Below are positions 1 through 12,446 of a DNA stretch of 64,000 nucleotides, piece after piece (positions within the stretch are counted from its first letter, which is position 1; each line of letters starts with the position of its first letter). Position numbers and translations under genes: made by a program. The notes under the pieces are model-generated. The model had not been told where the DNA came from. It made no database searches and worked only from the letters and a program-made list of their open reading frames with translations. Source of the stretch: Dipylidium caninum (taxonomy: Eukaryota; Platyhelminthes; Cestoda; Cyclophyllidea; Dipylidiidae); the NCBI GenBank assembly GCA_017562135.1, contig QEYB01001685.1:124001-188000 (forward strand), in the 5' to 3' direction.

Positions 1-444
1 AATTAGACGAAGTTGACACACACACATATATATACAAAAACAGACGCAAGTGGCGTCACTTTGTATCCTTCTGTCTGTCTTTTAAAATGGCCAAGCCTGC
101 GTGGTGGGCGGGAGAGGCGGGCGGACGGTAGAAGGCGTTGAAACGCCGAAGTAATTATATAATTATCGCCATCTTCGCGCGCCATATCTTTTATTATGCC
201 TTTGCAGCTAGACGTCGCATAAATTAAAATTAAGGCCTTAGAGACCACCCTCGTGGAGGACGCTGAGGGGGAAGGCGGGAGGAGGCGAGGCGGTGGGGCG
301 ACTGGCTGATGTCGTGTGTCATTCTGTCAGAGAGTTTGCGTTTCTCAGGCGGCGCCGATTCTGAGGCTGACAACGCCTACTGACACCGTCATCGCCACAC
401 TCACTAAATCGCTCTGGATGTCCGGTCCGACTACTCACTGGCCA

Positions 445-467
445 GTGTGTGTGTGTGTGTGTGTGTG
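445..467. repeat. (GT)n microsatellite
   Basis: Uninterrupted GT dinucleotide run of about 23 bases in otherwise mixed sequence. No gene nearby. Confidence 0.9.
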
Positions 468-3258
468 GATTATTTTTGTAACACTTCGTATGAGCACTAA
501 GCAAATACAAGTTGAGTGGACGCAAGACTGACTATCTTCGTGTGAGGAGGCTGTTGCCAAGACTCACGTCAAAGGGACGATGGCTTCTGCACGAGTGTAA
601 AGGACAAGAAGGATGGAAGACGAGGGTAGGTGGGCGAGGAAGTGAACCGTTTATGAATGTGAGAGGCGTGGCCAGGCCACCGAACCTTCTGTTCAGGTGG
701 CGTATTGTCGAACCATTTCAACAGTGCTCAGGCGCAGTCTACCGCTTATTTTTAACAGATCGTCATCTTCTCGAACGCCAGACTCATCCATGTGGGCGCC
801 TTTCCAGACGCTGGAAAGTTGGGGAGGCCGGAACGACAGAGCCTGTCCTAAGCGGTTTCCTCACACGGGATTCGGAGCGGCTGAAGAATTGATCGTCCGG
901 ACGACCCGATGTCCACTTTTACCACACTTTCGACTTTCCAATAGAATAGTCAAACGAGTTATTGTTGTCATCATCCTACGGACGTTCTGTCCTGATTCCG
1001 GTAACGCTCTCGGACAATGTTTATCACGTGGTCAGGGTTATGGCAGAGAGAAGCGGTGACGTCTTCCTTTCATCCTCACGCATGGACGACATCTGCGAGG
1101 GACAGAATGGAGGTGATCACCTGTGCTGCCAGGCGGACAAGAAATTATTATTCTTCAAAAATCGCTGCTGACGCCCAAGCCAATATGAGATCGCCGTGTG
1201 GCCACTTGCCTCCTTACTACTTGCCATATTCCTCCACACAATTAAATCATTCGGCAGCCAGAAATCGCATGGTGACTTTAGAGAAGCAGAAAAAGATAAG
1301 AAGGGAGAAAGGAGCTCGATGCGCGGAGATTCAGCAGGCAGTGCGAAAGCGTTGGAGAGGGGCGACCTGCCTGAGTTCCTGCGTGGCCTCCAGCCTCGCT
1401 GCCAACGCCGCCACCCACTCGGTCCCTCCGCACCTTCGCCTCGCGCAGGCGGTCTGCACCAGCCGAGTTAATTACCCGCCCACCCACCACACTCATGGCG
1501 GCAAAATCTTCCCCCAGCCCCCTTCCTCATCCAGCTGGCATTCAAAGGCGACACCTTCAAAGCCTCCTGACACCGAGCTCATCGCAAAAGAGGCGGGAAA
1601 TGGCGAAAGTGAGGTCGTTTCGAGGGGAAGAGGACAAAAGAGTAGTCGATTTCAGCATAATGTGGCGCCAAATGGCGCCTTCTCGGGGCGTCGCATCGGC
1701 AATTTCGGCGGTTCAGGCTTAGTGGCCGTGATTTTTCCCACTCGCAACAGCCGATCCCATCCACCTCCTATCCCATTGAAAGCCTCTCTTGAGCGAACAC
1801 ACAAACATACCGACCGACAGGCAAGGAAGCCGACTGTGTAGCAGTTATGGGGGCAACAAGTCGACACTCAGCTGTAAAATGAATGAGGCAAGATACGCTC
1901 TGCATCTTCCTTGCTCGAGTTTCCTCTCGTGAATGCCATCTGGCAAGGTATCAATAGGGGAAAACGGGCAAAAGTGGCCTGCACGCCCACCATCACGACG
2001 ACGACGAGGAGGGCTCGAGGAGGAAAAGAAGGAGGCGGAGGAGTCAAGGAGGAGGAGAGGGAGGAGAGCAGGGCAGCCTCGGAAATGGCAATGACAAATG
2101 TGAAAATTCCAGAGCCATCTTCATCTTCCCCATTCACGACAAGCAGTGAATGTGGAGAACTCGAGGAGCAGCATTTTAGAGCAAAGTGGAGGGCAAACGA
2201 TCATGACGCCGGTGAGAGCAGACTTTCACACTGCAGAGGGTAAGTCAAGCTCTTTATCAACCGGTACAAGAGGAATGGGACTTTGTGACCTTGAAAGCAA
2301 CCAAATTTGCCCCAATTGTATAAAAAACCCTTGAACACTTGTGGTGTGAGACGGTTATGAGGAGAAGGAAAGCCACCCATTGCGAGTGAAGTTTAAAATG
2401 TGGGAAGGCAGCTTAGAAGTGGTAATTCAACAGGGGAAATGATTAGCAGAAGCCGTGAAACTACCCTACAATATCAAGGAAGGGAAGGAGGAGCCAGGCG
2501 GACACGACACGTCTGGATGTTTCCTCCCTTCCTTCCCCCGTTTCTCCTCGAAGACGACCCCTAATTGTTACCGGAATGCAAATTGGTTGCCTCGGTTTGC
2601 GTTAACTTTGAGTGCTGACGGAAGTTACCGCAGTCTGTGGAGGCTTTGCAGTTCGTTTTTTGCCGGGCGGCCGCTTCCATTCCAGTTGATCATCCGACGT
2701 CGGATAGGAACGCCACCGGTGTCCTTCACCGCCCCCCAGTCTCTGTGAGAAACTTCCTGCCATTCAAGCGAGCCGTCTTCGTTGACTGCTCAGAAAATTG
2801 CCTCTTGAGCGGCGGGGCAGAAAAAATCCCCTCCACCTTGTGCCATCTGGACGCCTTTCGAGGTTGCGTCCACCATCAGTCTCCTTCAAGTCCACTTCTA
2901 CTCTTCGAGAAGTCAGTCTGAGACTCCTGGCACTAGTCGGGGATAGGCGAAACAATGCGCGGCCTTCCGAGGGACAGCATAATGGAGAGTCTCTCGAGTG
3001 TGAGCTCCCTCCGTTCAGCCGCCTCCCCTACAACATTGATTCACGAAATCTTCCATGCACTGCCGCTCAGATGGACTTCCGGAACGAATCAGCCGAAGGG
3101 CAGACGAGGTGAATAATGAGCGTCACCACTTCCGGTCAAGTCCTCGAAACAGTGTTTAATGTCAACTTCCTCCGACTCCCTCCACTTCACTGGATGAGTG
3201 TCAGTCAGTCGAGTGGACTTCTCTTTCCTCCTGTCCCCGCCTCCCGCCCCCCTCTCTC

Positions 3259-3278
3259 CTGCCTGCCTGCCTGCCTGT
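3259..3278. repeat. (CCTG)5 tetranucleotide repeat
   Basis: Five perfect CCTG units, followed by a degenerate unit (TTTG) and then another CCTG. It sits in pyrimidine-rich non-coding sequence. Confidence 0.85.
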
Positions 3279-6200
3279 TTGCCTGCCGCAGGCTCCCATT
3301 TCCGGCATTCCGCTCCAGTTGTGGCGGATGATTGAATCCACCTCCGGCCAAACCCACCTTCATTTCCTCTACTCCGCAGCGGAGTCGATCGCACTGTGCG
3401 GGCGACCAAACGAAGCGATTATTCCTGTGAAGTAAATTGTCCGTTGACTCCCAAACCAACAAATCTGGGCAGCCTGGAATTGGAACGATGACTAACATCA
3501 AGATTTCGAGTAGCAGGGACGTTCGCTGTAATAAATTGGAAAAAGGGTTTTTCAGACAGCCTAGATGTCGTCCACTTCGGCTGGAACTTAGTAGCCTGTT
3601 TCCCCCCGCTCACATACCGTTCTTGGATGGCTCCGAAGATGTGGAAAGCCGATTGACAGGTGCCTTCTACACTCTTTTCCCTCGGCGCTTCACACCGTCG
3701 CCCCTGGGTTACACCCCCTGCCAACTTCGATAGAATCTCCCTGAAAACACCTCATGCCCACCACTTTTTGAGGGAATGAGGAGCCCAAATCAGGTCTTCG
3801 CGACTTTCAAGATGTGGAAGGGGCACGGAAAGTCATAACGAGCTCCCGACATCCACCAAATTGACACGTTGGTTTTAAATCCAGTGGGTATTTTGAGTAT
3901 AAATTCTAAGGTATCCTACGTCCTCCTATCGCTCCCCGCCTTCGTCGCCAGGTCGAATGACCTTGAATTGAGAGATATTTGAGCGCTGGAGGGCATGCGA
4001 ATGATCTATGGCCTCATCGCGAGGGCGATAGGAGGGTCTGAGGACCCCCGGGAACTTTTATGACCACACGAGGTGGAGTAGCTGCCTGTTTCCGAAGGAT
4101 TATGGAGCCAAAATCTGGTGGAAGGGCAGCACCTCACCAAACTCCATCTCTGGTGCCAGGGTTGGGTACAAATTTTGGCATTAACCGGCCTGCCGACTGC
4201 CCCCACTTCTCAGTTCCGAGATTCTCCCTACAGCCTCCGGTCTCCTCGCAATCATCCTCCCACCTGTCCGTGCGTCTGATTTCAACCAGTATGTTTCTCC
4301 CTTAAAGGCGGGGGAGGGGGGGGCTACATAAGAAAACTGGGGAATTTCAGGTTCTGCCGAGGTCCATCCTGGGAATACTTGAACCAGGCAACATTAACTG
4401 CCGCCTTGAAATAATGCCTCCTTCCGTAAGTCACAGGAGTTGCCGCAGGGATTATGAAAGTTCACAAATTGTAACTTTCCCCACGAGGGATCAAACCCAC
4501 TTCCCGTACAATCCGCCCCACTCGCCTCAAACGCGGTTGGGCATTGTCCTCCCTCCTCCTCGCTGCCATTGACTGTTGAAAAGCCTGTGTTTCACTCAGC
4601 CTTGAATCAGACCTTCTCACCAACCCCCACCGCGTTTACATCGGGTCCCCGCAGATAAACAGACTCAAACACACTTATTTAGACTGGAGGAAGGGAAAAG
4701 TTGCCGAATACTCTCCACACTACTCCCTCGTCTGGTTGCATTCCCCAACACCCCATGCAGCGGCCTGGCTAACTTGACAGTGACAATCCGTCCTCCGAAG
4801 GCTGGAGGGTGACAAGAGCAGTGGACGCGAACAGTTGCCGGTTCGTGCGTACCCTCACCTCAGGGCATTCTACGTGACTCCTCTCGTAGCTTTCCCGGCG
4901 TTTCTTCCATCTACGTCGAGACATGTGGAGAGATGAGGACGTCAGTCCTGCCGTTGTCGGGTCGGAGGGCGCGGACTCAATCGAAAAGGACTGACAGCCC
5001 CCGGAGGCCTGCCAATACACCTCCTTGGAGGATTTTGCCCTGAGTGGCGATTTCTACGACAGACCGGGTGGAACTTCTGCCTCCTCCACGTGACATCTTC
5101 TTTTGACGCCCAAAGCAACTGAGGCGCCTGGTGAGTAGACCGAACGAGACATACTTTGGGTGTGCACGAGGTAATCGGCAGAATTGCTGTTTCATTGCGA
5201 ACTATGGCAAATAATGTTGAGACAATTAACAATGCAGATTTTGGACTACGTGGGTGGAAGTTTTTGCACAGTAGTCGAAAACAACAAATGGTTTTTTTTC
5301 AAACTGCGTGATAGCATCTGCGCCGCTACAGCAGCCCCGCGGCGGGTAAAGCTCCAACTGCATAAAATTCAGTTTACAGGGTTTGGGTTTTGTTTTGCCC
5401 TGCTCACTCGCCCATCCCACTTATCAGCAACTCTCCCCTGACGGTTGGGGAGTCGCGATGACAGCTCGTGGAGGGGGAGGCGGCTGGGCGACAAGCTCTG
5501 ACTTGTTGCGCCAATCTCAGTGGTCATTGTAGTTTACCGCAACAGTGAGGCCACGTTGTTCTGGGTGTAGTCTACTGCCACCTCGCTGGTACATCCAGGC
5601 TCAGAGTAAAACACACCAGAGGGCTGATTATGGCGCCCGTGAGACGTAGCGGTATCGAGGGCGCTTTCGCAGGAGGCGGTTTTTCTGCCTCGCCCTCCTT
5701 CCGTCCGACCGCAGCGTTCAGACAATTCTCTTTTGCCCTCTTCAGAACTCGACTGTCTCATCTCCACGAGGGACTCAGGGCGGACGTCAGAGGAAAACGA
5801 CATTGCGATAAATCAGTCGCTGGTCAGTATTCGTCTCTCGCAGCGGTCTTTCAAGCAATTGTCCACGTTTAACCGAAATCCACATCTCATACACTAGCAG
5901 AATGCTTTGGACAGAGGAACGCATGACCTCAGTGGACCCACGGGGGTCCCCCGCCTAAGACGACTCTGCTAACCATCATCGTTGAGCGCGGACCGGCAGT
6001 GAGAACGGTTAGCCGAACCTCACGACTCTTCTCTCACGCCCCCTCGCGAAAGTCAAGTAAAATAAGCGCTGCTTGACTGGACATACGCGACTCTGGTCGG
6101 CGTTCGCTTCACTTTCGTGCGTAAAGGGAGCCTCGGCCGTCCGCTCATCCGACCGACGCTGAGGCTGGGCATAGATTTCTGCTTATTTCCCATGGCAATG

Positions 6201-8937
6201 CTCTTTTGGGGACGTTTACGCCCACTGATGGAAGTCCACGCCAGGGGGTAACTAACTCACGCGCCAAATGCCAACGTCGTTCAAGGTCTAAGCGACTTCC
6301 AATCGTCCTTGTGCCACTTTGTAAGTCACCCCCGTGGGCAGCGTTGTTAGCTGGAGATTTAGACGGTTTTGAGTACCACAGAATGGACTTTGGTCTAAAC
6401 TTGCGAGGGACGAGGCGGACGAGAGGATGCACTTGGGTGGAGGGGGGGAGAGGAGAAGGGGGGCGATTGGCACCGCCCAAATGCGCGTCAAACGGTCCGG
6501 ACAAAGGAACGAGGGCATCCCCCCACACAGGGCGAGGCGCCGCCTTCGCGTTCTTGGGTGTTTGTGCACAAATGTGTTTACAGATCTTCAGCACGTCTCT
6601 CTTTTTTTCTCACGAAACGCTGCCAGTCTCTTGTCACACTCCACTTAGCTGCATCAAAGACGACGCAGTGGCGGATAATGTGTCCGTAAAAACCACGTCT
6701 CCGCAGTTAAAACAATGCGTGTCGTGCATTTGAAATGTGCGCACTTGATTAGTTAGCCGCTGCTAGTCAGTCTAGTTAAGTCTTTGAGCGGGAAAAAAGG
6801 ATCAGTCAAGCATTTTTTCCGCTGGCTCTTATTCCGAGGGCAAAAAAAGTGGAGAGGGGATTTGTGCCCCATCTCCTTTTTCATGCCAATCACTGTTGGC
6901 CAAAGCGCGGCTCATTGCAGACGATGTGTACCCACTTGGATTAAATCAAAGGTGGGCGGGAGTGACAGTCATGCACGGCCGTCCGTCCCCTGCTCCCCCA
7001 GTCGGTGTCCCCCCTCATCGCCCAGCGTTTATGGGGACAATCCTCTTGCCCTCCCCTTCCGCCTTTCGGGGCCGCGACTGTCCGCGGAAATGTCAACCTC
7101 CCCTCACCCCTCGGCCCTCCCTCTTCTCCCCTCCCCTCCCCTCAACTCGATTGGCGCACAAGGGGACTGTAGAGGCCTCACAGAATGGGCACCTGCCTGC
7201 AATGAAGCGCAGTCGTCAATGCATAATAGGGAAGGGAGAAAACAGATCAAAAAAAAATGAGTGGACGTCAAACAGAGTGGGTAGATGGCTCCTCATCTCA
7301 AGGGTAGCTCCTGAAAATGGACTTTTTAACTGTTCGGGTTGTTCTAACTCAGAATTTCGTGATTTCAGGCGGTAAATGGTAAAGAGTAAAAAGCTGAGAG
7401 TGATTAAACTCGGGGGCGGGAGAATGGGTGGGAACAGAGTGAGGGGAGATCTGTCGCAATGACCGACGTAATTATAAGGAAGCCTACAACAGCTATAAAA
7501 TCCTGCGCTCTGAGCATCAGCAGGAGTAATTGACGGTTGAATGGCGTTATTTTTGGACAACACTTTCGACGCATCAACCAACCATCCACGCAGCCTCGAC
7601 CCTTTTTTGCGCCGGCACATCGTAACGCCACGACTGGCCGGAACACGAGCCGGACGGGGTCACTGAGGCGAAATTTCCTCAGTGTGCCCTTGCTTGACAG
7701 GGAATTTGAAGAGGGAGGTGGAAAGGGTGGAGTGGAGGATCAATTCCTCTCGTCGGACGCTTGACATTCTGCGCATTGGAAGGCACCTACGCAAATGAGG
7801 CGATCAGCACATCCGAAAAGCATCTAGAGGCTCACAACCCACTCCCGTTTAAGATGAGCGCTGGATTTCAGGCCGCGACAGTAAACCAGAATAAGTACGC
7901 GGAGGGATGGGGGAAAATTGGACACTTTCTCACTTTTATATTCCTAAATGCCCAGCGGCATCCATTAATTCCTCTTGGGCGATATGATCAACCTTCTAGG
8001 GGCACTGAGGTGCTCTTTCAAGGTGGCTACACCCTGAACACTCTCGTACCCTGTCCCCCCTTCCCCCTCCAGCCTCTTGTCGGCCGTCGAGCGAGGTATG
8101 GACGAGGGCGATGAATAAGATCGCGTTTGACTGACGCTAATGTGCTCATCGCAGTTCCCGCCTTTGCCCTCAGCCCACGTCGCACCTCCGCCGCCTTCGT
8201 CCTCCCATTCTCACAGATCCACAGCGAGGATTTTTTCCCCTTTCTACCATTAGCCCACTTTGGCTGAGACCGCTGTCATCGCTTGTCGGATTCTATGAAG
8301 TTAGTAGAAAGCGGCGGATGCGTTAAACACGCGTGGCACTTCAAAAGGAGTGTGCGCAGTCACCGCAGAAATGCCTTTCACCACAATACTTTAGCCCTAA
8401 TTCGAGCTGGGAAATGTGTCATTGAGGAGATGGGAAACTCAAACGCCCGGCGAACATGCACTTTACTGCTACTCCGCGGCCACAGCGTAGACGACAGCCG
8501 AACACACAATCAGTCGCCACGTGGGCCCCCGGCCGCGGTATGTAAGGATATTATTTTAAGCTGGTGGAACAAAAAAGCAGTGCCATTTACATTCTCTGCT
8601 TAACGCCAAGAAGGTAGAGTCACCACATAAGAGGAGCAATCCGAATACCGCTCCTATTTATCTGCGCCATGTCGTGTAATAACCCTTCTGATTGACAGAG
8701 CAGGAGAGTCCCGCCCCCTCCAAATGCCTCCTTCGAGTATGACCCCTGATCCCGAGGTTTAGCGCTCTGAGACTGCGGTTTAAGGAGGAAGAGTTCTCGA
8801 GCACACTCCAACGCACATGGAATCTCTGAACATCACGGAATTGGCTTCAGACGAAGTACCGCTTACCAGGAACTTGATTTACTCATCGGGCGGGCCGGTG
8901 GGCTCCACCCTCTGCCGTACTAACTGAGGTACTTAGG

Positions 8938-11900
8938 TCAACTCTTCACCAGACCCTTCACCCAGGCCGACTGCAAGGAGATCATCAAAACAGGGCAGAC
9001 AAACACAAGTAGGCGAGGAGGTATTTCACCTCCTCGCAAACAGATCAGTCGAGACGGCACTTTAGGGTGGACGAAATAGTCGCTCTTATCAAAAAAGAAA
9101 GTCTTCCACTTACTCTCAATGGGCTCCGCGTTGCGCGTACTCCTTGCGGTGCCGTAGACTGCAGCGGAAGGCGTGTACGCGTCCGCCAGAAAGTCCTTCT
9201 TCAAAGTAATCCCAGGAAGATACTGACTCGGCGGTAGGGCGTGAACCTCGCCTCCGGCTCCCACGCCCGGTGTACCCTCGTCCGAAGCAATGCGCTTTTT
9301 AATGAAGTAGATGAGGAGAATGAGTAGGAGTGTGAGTCCTATGAAAACTGTTATGAGGAGGAGGATGCCAAGGAAAGTCATTCTGTTGGAACGGGCCGAC
9401 GCAGAGCCGTCCTCGACACTCCCGACCCCACCACTGCTGCTGCCGTAGCCGATGCTCCTCTCGTTTCCTCCGCCCACCTCCGAAACGCCGTGGGCGTAGC
9501 GATTTGCGGTGGGTGGATCGGCCGAATGAGGGGAGAAGTGCGACTGGCCCAAAGTAGCATTCCTGGGGTCCGAGGGATCAGCCTCAATCGCCGCCACATC
9601 CTCAATCAAGTGGGGTCGAACGATGTGAAGGGTGACAGTCGCATTGCTGTTCAACTCGGGGTTATGCGGATCGAAGGCCATAACAGTGAGACGGTAGACG
9701 CCGGTGTGGTCACAGAGGTCGGAAGGTGCGGGTATTTCTCCATTCTGAGCGCGCAAGAAGAGCGCCCCAGTATCCGGTTGAATGTAGAACCGGGAGTTGT
9801 CCTTCTCAATGTCACCTTTCGGCCCCCCCGCGTCTCCAAATGGCCCCTTCACATTCAAGATGCGGTACGCGATCACCGTGTTCTCCGGTAGACTGTCCGC
9901 GTCGGTCGCCGCCATATCCAATGCTACGTAGGACTGGGTGCAAGGCACCGTCTTGAGGAAGCTTCCTACCGCAAGTTCAAACCTTGGCGGTGAGTCGTTC
10001 ACATCCTCCACCTGGATAACGAGGGTCAGCGTTGAACTGAGAGACGGGGTCCCCTTGTCCGCGGCTATAATCGTGAGCTCATAGTGCTCCTGGCGCTCTC
10101 TGTCCAACGGGCGGGTGAGGAATAACCGGCCATCCGGGTAGAGGGTGAACGGGTTTGGAGATTGTTGGTGTTGAGCAAAAAACAGAGTTACTGTGCCATT
10201 CTCGCCTGCGTCTGCGTCGGTCACGTTGATGGTGTAGAGGAGGCTGTCGACCGGCCTATCCTCCGGAATGATTAAAACGTTCTGCGAGTGAAAAACGGGA
10301 CTGTTGTCGTTCTGATCCAGAATGGTTACTCGTAGGTCTGCCGATATTGAGTGATTTACGACTCCACCGTCAAAGACAAAGGCCCTAAACCCGGTTAGAA
10401 TGGCTTCGTCTTCGCGATCAAACACACTTTGGGTTGTTATCAGCCCGGAGACAGGATCAATCGACAGTTTTTTGTTATTTGCTGGCAGTAGCGCATAGGT
10501 GAGGGTGTCGCCCACATCTGGATCCTCAGCAGTGATGCGAAAAAGGGGAGTTCCCGGTGGAAGACCTTCAGAAATCGCCACGTTGATGACTGACGTGCCT
10601 TCTTTCCCATTGCTTCGGAGCCCTACGAAGTGCGGTGGATTGTCATTCTCATCCACAATGGTGACTTGGACAGTTGCCTCGGCGGAGAGTTGATATTCCT
10701 TCAGGGCGCCCGGATTATCGTTGCACACCACAGTTATGCCCACCCGAGTTCCACGAGCATAAAATCTGTTATTCTGGGTGGACGCGGTGATGGTGGTGGT
10801 CGACGTGGTCGCTGCCAAAGCCTCCCGATCAATCGGTTTCACCGCCTGAAATGCCCACAGGTTGTCTCCAATCCGAGTCAGCTGGAAGTGATTGGAGATT
10901 AAGCCGGGCTTGATGTGGCATTCCACCTGTCCGAAAGCCCCAGAATCAGCGTCGCTGACCGTGGCATAGTCAATGTAAACATCAGACTGACTATTTTCAA
11001 CCACTTCGACTTGCTTCCCACCTCCGGAAAATCGGATCAGCGGCCGATTATCGTTCACATCTTTGAGGTAGAAAACGAGCTTTCCTGGAGTAGAGAGACC
11101 CCCATTATCCGTCACCAAAAGGGGCACCGTGACCATCCTTTTCCCGCTAGCCTCGTAGTCCTGTCTACCAACCAGCCGCACCTCTCCAGTCCTCGAGTCC
11201 ACATCAAACAACGAACCGCCTTTCTTCTCTTCCCCCATGGAGTAGGTCAGCCTTCCGTACACGGGGTCCTCGTCACTAGCCTTGAGTTGAAGGAGAACTG
11301 TAAACGGCGGAACAGATTCGGGGATCTCCACTGCCCACTCATTGGCAGTTTCGTTAATCAGTGTGATGGCGGAGTTGAGAATACTCGGTTGTTTCCACAC
11401 CGGCTTGTGGTTGTTCACGTCATCCAACTGGATCTTGAGTTGCATGCTCCCGCTGTGTTGTCCATCGAATGCCGTGACGGTGCAATGCAAAGGCCACTGA
11501 CCATCGAATTTCAGGGCCTTATCAACTCTGAGATCCAGTCTGTCCGGGATGCTTGTGTCATAGACCAGACTGAATGGGATGTCGTTTTCAGGACAGTTGA
11601 GACTGTATGAACTTACAGTGTGTTCTGGATAGGCGTCGGCATCGTAACCAGCAGGCAGTCTAGTCAATTCCCCTATTTGAGCGTCTTCTTTGAAATGGAC
11701 ATTCACGATCGGCGAGGCTCCAAAGTGAGGCGATGAGGAAGAAGACCGCCGAAAGGAAGGCGGATTGTCATTTTCGTCAGCTATACAGACGGTTAAATCG
11801 ATCACCGAGGGAAGGCCAACTTTCTTGGAGGGGATGGCGACTAGCCGAAGAGGCACAATACAATCTGGACCTGTACCCAAGCGGTTTGGGTTACTGTTGC

Positions 11901-12330
11901 CCAAGTGGCAATCGCATCCGGGCTCCGTCTGACAGAGACGCTCTCTGTCGATCTGTTGGAGGGTAACTAAATACCACGGGGAGAGAATAGGGGACGGGCC
12001 TTTAGAATACCAAATTCGACGCGGAGTTTGATGATGTTGACTGCCAGTGGTCATCTGTACCCCAGGGGAGTCAACAACCACACCAAAGTAGGGATTTGAG
12101 TTTGTCACTTGTAGAGTGAATTGGTCAAGACTTCCTGCCAGTGTACTGACGTAAGATAGCGAGATAAGATGACCTCTGGCCAAATTCTCCTGTATAACGA
12201 TGCTACAGTTTGGTGGAAAGTGAGCAAATACACGGTTGGGGATGAGTGGGAAGAGTAGGAGGAGTAGGATCAGGACAAGGCGGTGAAGCTGAAGACGATG
12301 AGTAGAGTGGAGGAAAAGAGGCGCAAACAT
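8938..12330 (-). CDS. Protocadherin-like cell-adhesion receptor
   Basis: Calcium-dependent cell-adhesion protein of the cadherin superfamily, expected as a single-pass type I plasma-membrane receptor. The 1130-codon frame starts with a hydrophobic signal peptide (about residues 1-36, leucine-rich core, ending in an Ala-x-Ala-like site). Calcium-binding linkers mark the repeats: DENDNPP at 185-191, DVNNHKP at 304-310, DVNDNRP at 424-430, DENDNPP at 560-566, DQNDNSP at 672-678 and DVNDSPP at 776-782. A seventh, linker-less repeat lies at about 783-905. DRE motifs occur near 128, 501 and 638. A membrane helix spans about 984-1010, followed by a basic KKR stop-transfer and a tail of about 120 residues. 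EC1 has an unusual Cys-rich insert at 133-157. Having all repeats in one exon is typical of protocadherins. The last 58 residues are doubtful because a consensus splice donor lies at 9108-9113. Family is secure; the exact member is not. Confidence 0.9.
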   Translation of the reverse strand: MFAPLFLHSTHRLQLHRLVLILLLLLFPLIPNRVFAHFPPNCSIVIQENLARGHLISLSYVSTLAGSLDQFTLQVTNSNPYFGVVVDSPGVQMTTGSQHHQTPRRIWYSKGPSPILSPWYLVTLQQIDRERLCQTEPGCDCHLGNSNPNRLGTGPDCIVPLRLVAIPSKKVGLPSVIDLTVCIADENDNPPSFRRSSSSSPHFGASPIVNVHFKEDAQIGELTRLPAGYDADAYPEHTVSSYSLNCPENDIPFSLVYDTSIPDRLDLRVDKALKFDGQWPLHCTVTAFDGQHSGSMQLKIQLDDVNNHKPVWKQPSILNSAITLINETANEWAVEIPESVPPFTVLLQLKASDEDPVYGRLTYSMGEEKKGGSLFDVDSRTGEVRLVGRQDYEASGKRMVTVPLLVTDNGGLSTPGKLVFYLKDVNDNRPLIRFSGGGKQVEVVENSQSDVYIDYATVSDADSGAFGQVECHIKPGLISNHFQLTRIGDNLWAFQAVKPIDREALAATTSTTTITASTQNNRFYARGTRVGITVVCNDNPGALKEYQLSAEATVQVTIVDENDNPPHFVGLRSNGKEGTSVINVAISEGLPPGTPLFRITAEDPDVGDTLTYALLPANNKKLSIDPVSGLITTQSVFDREDEAILTGFRAFVFDGGVVNHSISADLRVTILDQNDNSPVFHSQNVLIIPEDRPVDSLLYTINVTDADAGENGTVTLFFAQHQQSPNPFTLYPDGRLFLTRPLDRERQEHYELTIIAADKGTPSLSSTLTLVIQVEDVNDSPPRFELAVGSFLKTVPCTQSYVALDMAATDADSLPENTVIAYRILNVKGPFGDAGGPKGDIEKDNSRFYIQPDTGALFLRAQNGEIPAPSDLCDHTGVYRLTVMAFDPHNPELNSNATVTLHIVRPHLIEDVAAIEADPSDPRNATLGQSHFSPHSADPPTANRYAHGVSEVGGGNERSIGYGSSSGGVGSVEDGSASARSNRMTFLGILLLITVFIGLTLLLILLIYFIKKRIASDEGTPGVGAGGEVHALPPSQYLPGITLKKDFLADAYTPSAAVYGTARSTRNAEPIESKWKTFFFDKSDYFVHPKVPSRLICLRGGEIPPRLLVFVCPVLMISLQSAWVKGLVKS
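9013..9037. other. Perfect hairpin near the protocadherin stop
   Basis: GCGAGGAGGT and its exact reverse complement are separated by 5 bases, giving a 10-bp stem. It lies in the final codons of the protocadherin frame, in the part that may be intron or 3' sequence rather than coding (see the donor at 9108-9113). A role in RNA structure is possible but only inferred. Confidence 0.5.
9108..9113 (-). promoter_or_regulatory. Candidate 5' splice site in protocadherin tail
   Basis: Minus strand reads GAGA/GTAAGTGG, an exact GTAAGT donor after codon 1072 (phase 1). If used, residues 1073-1130 would be replaced by a downstream exon. The sequence after this point loses the low-complexity acidic/Ser/Pro character of the tail and turns hydrophobic (residues about 1107-1119), which fits non-coding sequence. 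I could not identify a matching acceptor exon to the left. Confidence 0.4.
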
Positions 12331-12446
12331 TCCTAAATCCTTGGATCTGGGCCTCAGTCTCCACCATCTAAATCATCCCTCACTCGAGTATACCTGCACG
12401 TGGAAGTAACGTGAATTGTGCATAGAGTATCACTCCCCTCGCCTGC

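Larger units (their letters stand above)
1..8937. other. Gene-free GC-rich flank
   Basis: I see no supported gene here on either strand. Open frames are short, overlap one another in several frames, and contain runs of Arg, Ser, Pro and Gly as expected from GC-rich non-coding DNA. Simple-sequence tracts are scattered through it: (GT)n at 445-467, (CCTG)n at 3259-3278, and G-rich runs near 4310-4325 and 6437-6465. Because the protocadherin frame is read leftwards and ends at 8938, this block is downstream of that gene and could hold its 3' UTR or a last exon. I could not identify either. Confidence 0.5.

Noticed and set aside
1017..1841. 274-codon plus-strand open frame near the left end
   Set aside because: Low-complexity Arg/Ser/Pro composition, overlapped by equally long frames on both strands; consistent with stop-poor GC-rich DNA.
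4480..4545. tRNA-like B-box sequence on the minus strand
   Set aside because: The reverse complement has GGTTTGATCCC but no A box at the right distance and no cloverleaf could be built.
10915..11610. 231-codon plus-strand open frame inside the protocadherin
   Set aside because: It is the antisense shadow of the cadherin repeats; its residues mirror the opposite strand's codons and it has no independent motif.
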